Assembly (NCBI GenBank): GCA_019359235.1
Contig: JAHHHT010000008.1
Location: 124,001 to 188,000 of the forward strand
Source: Oscillatoria princeps RMCB-10
Lineage (GTDB): Bacteria > Cyanobacteriota > Cyanobacteriia > Cyanobacteriales > Oscillatoriaceae
Reading direction: 5' to 3'
Length of the DNA stretch: 64,000 nucleotides
The translations under genes were made by a program, and so were the position numbers. Shown here one piece after another: positions 62,064-64,000 of this stretch (positions within the stretch are counted from its first letter, which is position 1; each line of letters starts with the position of its first letter). The notes under the pieces are model-generated. The model saw only the letters and a list, made by a program, of their open reading frames with translations. It had not been told where the DNA came from and did not search any database.

Positions 62064-62076
62064 AGCGCTAGAGTCA

Positions 62077-63447
62077 CTACTGAGGGTAGAGATTTTTCAC
62101 AGACTGTTTGAATATGGGATTGAGAGAAAACAAGGTTGTCTTCCCCTGCTCCTGGGCATCCACGAGAAACCGCCTGACGAGAGATCTCGTAGCATTCAAC
62201 ACCTCGGCGGGAGATAAAGGAATATTCTGGCAAATTTGCGGCAGAGCAACCGGAGCAGTTTCCCTAGCAAGCTGAATCATTACCGCCTGTTCTGGCGGCG
62301 CTAACCGCTGAAAGTGTTGCTCTAATTGGGATTGCAAGGATTCGTCCAAAATCAGCGGTTCGTATTGCAAAAACTCAGAAACCCTGCCCCCGCACAACTC
62401 TTGAATCAAGGTAGCCGTCAAATCCAACCAGAGAGGATTGCCTTGATATGTTTCAACCAAAGTATCCCAACTTTCCTCATCGGATAACTTGCGGGATCTC
62501 AAAATTTCTTTAGCCGCCGCCCCCAAACTCCCCAGCACCAACGAGCGAACCGGGTTGTTTTCTTTTTCCAGGTGAGCCACTTCTCGCGGTTTTTCCCAAT
62601 TAAGCAACATCAAACAACTCTGGTGAGAGACTTCGGCAACGAGCTTGAAAAAGAGGTGAGACTCTTCGCATCCCGATTTGTAGTGTCCGGCAAACTGCCC
62701 GCTGCTGAAAAGCACCCGCACGTCATCGAGGACTATCAGACAGCGGTACTGGCGCAAATAGTTGAGAAGTTGGGAGACTTGGGCTTCTACGCTGTCGGGA
62801 ATTTCGGCTTGCGGTGAAAAGACTTGCAGGAGGTTGGCGAGGGTGGCATTCAGGGGTGGAGAAAAGCGCAGGCTGCGATAGATGATATAGTCGAAGTGAG
62901 TTTTGATGTCGTCAATCAGGCGGATGGCGAGCGCGGTTTTGCCAATGCCGCTGATTCCCAGAAGTGCCACGAGACGGCAGCGTTCTTGTACGATCCAGCG
63001 TTCCAGGGTGGCGAGTTCGGAGGTGCGCTCGTAAAACGTCAATACTTCCGGCGCGTCGCCTAAGTCGAGATGAAGTTTAGTTTTGTTTGGCTGGTGTTGT
63101 GCGTTCTTTTTTTGCGAGATAGGAGTTTGCAGGCAACAGTTAAAATTTTGAATTAGTCTATTATAATCGCCGCCGATAGCTAAGGCAGACAATTTACCTC
63201 TATTGACTATAGACCTCCAATTTTTTTTAGTAACGTCTTCTCCGAATCCTTCTGAGAGTATTTTCCAAAGTTCTGACCCTACATTTCTAACATGCCCTTC
63301 GTTAGAGTAAGTGTCTTCAGCGATTTTCGTGTATGTCTTGCCTTCCAATGCCCCCCGCAGGATGGCCTCTTGCAAATAGTCCAAGTGTTCCCCCGTTTTG
63401 GCCAATAGGAGCTCGTCCGCCAGTCTTAATATTTCTTTAATGTCCAT
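62077..63447 (-). CDS. HTH-NB-ARC STAND NTPase (vMAP-type N-terminus)
   Basis: The 456-residue product has an N-terminal helix-turn-helix domain (about 1-95: LDYLQEAILRGALEGKTYTK, IAEDTYSNEGHVRNVGSELW) like that named after vWA-MoxR-associated proteins. A linker and NB-ARC NTPase domain follow. The Walker A loop is GISGIGKTAL (164-173), Walker B is CLIVLDDVRVLF (about 225-240), and the GxP-like motif is TYQGNPLWLDLTATLIQEL; a winged-helix region closes it (LAPPEQAVMIQLARETAPVA, TLFSLNPIFKQSV). STAND NTPases are switches in signalling and immunity, usually with WD40 or TPR repeats attached; here the protein ends right after the winged helix, so it would need a separate sensor or effector. Five 9-bp repeats lie upstream. 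The start at 63447 is the family's usual M-D-I/V-x-E form. Confidence 0.92.
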   Translation of the reverse strand: MDIKEILRLADELLLAKTGEHLDYLQEAILRGALEGKTYTKIAEDTYSNEGHVRNVGSELWKILSEGFGEDVTKKNWRSIVNRGKLSALAIGGDYNRLIQNFNCCLQTPISQKKNAQHQPNKTKLHLDLGDAPEVLTFYERTSELATLERWIVQERCRLVALLGISGIGKTALAIRLIDDIKTHFDYIIYRSLRFSPPLNATLANLLQVFSPQAEIPDSVEAQVSQLLNYLRQYRCLIVLDDVRVLFSSGQFAGHYKSGCEESHLFFKLVAEVSHQSCLMLLNWEKPREVAHLEKENNPVRSLVLGSLGAAAKEILRSRKLSDEESWDTLVETYQGNPLWLDLTATLIQELCGGRVSEFLQYEPLILDESLQSQLEQHFQRLAPPEQAVMIQLARETAPVALPQICQNIPLSPAEVLNATRSLVRRFLVDAQEQGKTTLFSLNPIFKQSVKNLYPQ

Positions 63448-63499
63448 CGTGTCAGATAGATGCTAGGATGTGCGGTTTCCCGCATTATACCCGACTTGG

Positions 63500-63564
63500 T
63501 GACATTTCTGACATTTCTGACATTTCTGACATAGCCATTTTAGCAAATCGCTGACATTTCTGAC
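63500..63564. repeat. 9-bp direct repeats TGACATTTC upstream of the NB-ARC gene
   Basis: TGACATTTC occurs three times head to tail (63500-63526), with a partial fourth TGACA, and once more with a partial copy at 63552-63564. The block lies 53-117 bp before the start at 63447, where a regulator or the gene's own HTH protein could bind (inference). A spacer of 25 bp separates the two groups. Confidence 0.85.
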
Positions 63565-63690
63565 TTTACAGCGTTTAGGTTTGGGCATCATACTTACATG
63601 GCAGGTGTAGCGCATCACCAGAGCGAGAGGGATAGACAAAGCCTTCTACTCTTAATGCCTAACAGTCAATCTCTGATCAGGAGTATAGCG

Positions 63691-63786
63691 ATGACCATTT
63701 TAAGACAGCTTAATCCCTTACAATAGAATGACCTCCCAGACATGGCTCCAGTCCTTGCCATATTAGAAGAAGATGAAGCCTATTAA
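63691..63786 (+). other. Short Shine-Dalgarno-led peptide ORF with in-frame amber codon
   Basis: AGGAG at 63679-63683 lies seven bases before ATG 63691. The first 11 codons read MTILRQLNPLQ and stop at TAG (63724). In the same frame the next 19 codons read NDLPDMAPVLAILEEDEAY, then TAA. Undisturbed, this would be a peptide of about 31 residues with an acidic tail, 60 bp upstream of the gene cut by the right edge. It might be a small leader-type peptide, a broken small gene, or a true 11-residue ORF followed by chance. Confidence 0.35.
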
Positions 63787-63846
63787 AGCTTGTCAAAGGC
63801 ATGGCTTTTGAATGAAACTATTCCGATCCATTATCTCCTGTGAACT

Positions 63847-64000
63847 ATGATCGATAAAAAGTCTCCAACCATAGGACTTATTGAAGCTCCTGCTACGGGC
63901 TTATACGACACTGAAGGGAAAAATTGGACTTCCTTATATAGACATCGCTCTTTAATAAGTAAGCAAGTTTTAATCCCGGATTTACAAGCAGGAGGATTTG
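63847..64000 (+). CDS. Gene cut by right edge; possible B12-binding radical SAM protein
   Basis: An ATG at 63847 opens a frame of 51 codons to the window end with no stop: MIDKKSPTIGLIEAPATGLY, DTEGKNWTSLYRHRSLISKQ, VLIPDLQAGGF. The combination of a short beta-strand, a loop GLYDTEGKNW and a strand VLIPDLQAGGF recalls the N-terminal part of cobalamin-binding radical SAM enzymes, but too little is present to decide. No ribosome site is clear. The short peptide ORF lies just upstream. Confidence 0.5.
   Translation, partial: MIDKKSPTIGLIEAPATGLYDTEGKNWTSLYRHRSLISKQVLIPDLQAGGF

Overview
The window is chromosomal DNA of a cyanobacterium, most likely a filamentous Oscillatoriales/Microcoleus-type strain (inference). 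Supporting evidence is cyanobacteria-specific families (DUF3038/DUF4335 pair, DUF1995, DUF4330, CyaC-type hybrid cyclase, NB-ARC protein with a vMAP-like HTH), giant haemagglutinin-like CHAT proteins, scattered GCGATCGC (HIP1) sites, and many short palindromic intergenic repeats, above all AGAAACCGGGTTTCT. The hexamer RCCGGY (as in CACCGGCA/TGCCGGTG) is conspicuously frequent in genes and spacers. Genes are loosely packed and long repeat-filled spacers are common.

Layout: 1-5511 (minus) is a giant secreted haemagglutinin-like adhesin cut by the left edge. 5.9-7.8 kb holds hisB-hisC. 8.0-9.7 kb holds a translationally coupled pair of unknown small proteins and a GNAT acetyltransferase. 9.7-11.9 kb has no convincing gene. 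11.9-15.4 kb is a REC-GAF-GAF-HisKA-HATPase-REC-adenylyl cyclase protein (CyaC type). 15.9 kb is tRNA-Gly(UCC) with its own promoter and terminator. 16.6-19.8 kb holds an HNH endonuclease, queD and a cytosine-5 DNA methyltransferase, followed by a tandem palindrome array. 20.1-24.6 kb holds a small unknown protein, a DppB-type permease, apt and the DUF3038/DUF4335 pair. 25.15-31.99 kb (plus) is a second, complete paralogue of the giant adhesin, ending in a CHAT caspase-like protease domain. 32.3-36.4 kb holds a membrane-anchored protein of unknown function and a phospholipase-D/EF-hand/helix-hairpin-helix protein. 37.7-45.4 kb is mostly housekeeping: a putative zinc-finger protein, cysteine desulfurase, DUF1995, a Ser/Thr-type phosphatase, two M48 peptidases, DUF4330 and crcB. 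45.6-47.75 kb carries two paralogous coiled-coil proteins, and 48.3-49.7 kb is mgtE.

The least ordinary region is 49.7-57.2 kb. Three consecutive genes begin with the same roughly 55-residue module: an IAEY motif and two hydrophobic Gly/Ala-rich segments ending in LNLxNR. It is followed by coiled coil and then different ends: a seven-bladed WD40 propeller, a decayed PLD-like end, or a PLD-like domain plus TPRs on a protein of 1330 residues. This looks like a membrane-anchored modular family with swapped C-terminal modules. Further right are a SnoaL-like protein, a TPR-2OG/Fe(II) oxygenase fusion, a tandem repeat array, a small protein, a doubly frameshifted FAD monooxygenase, and a stand-alone HTH-NB-ARC NTPase with 9-bp repeats upstream. 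The window ends in a short Shine-Dalgarno-led peptide ORF interrupted by an amber codon, just before a gene cut by the right edge.

The CHAT, NB-ARC, WD40, TPR and PLD-like modules in this window belong to the repertoire that multicellular cyanobacteria use in NTP-dependent conflict and signalling systems. That the ones here work together is inference. The two giant adhesins form an inverted repeat flanking about 19.6 kb and could mediate inversion or gene conversion.
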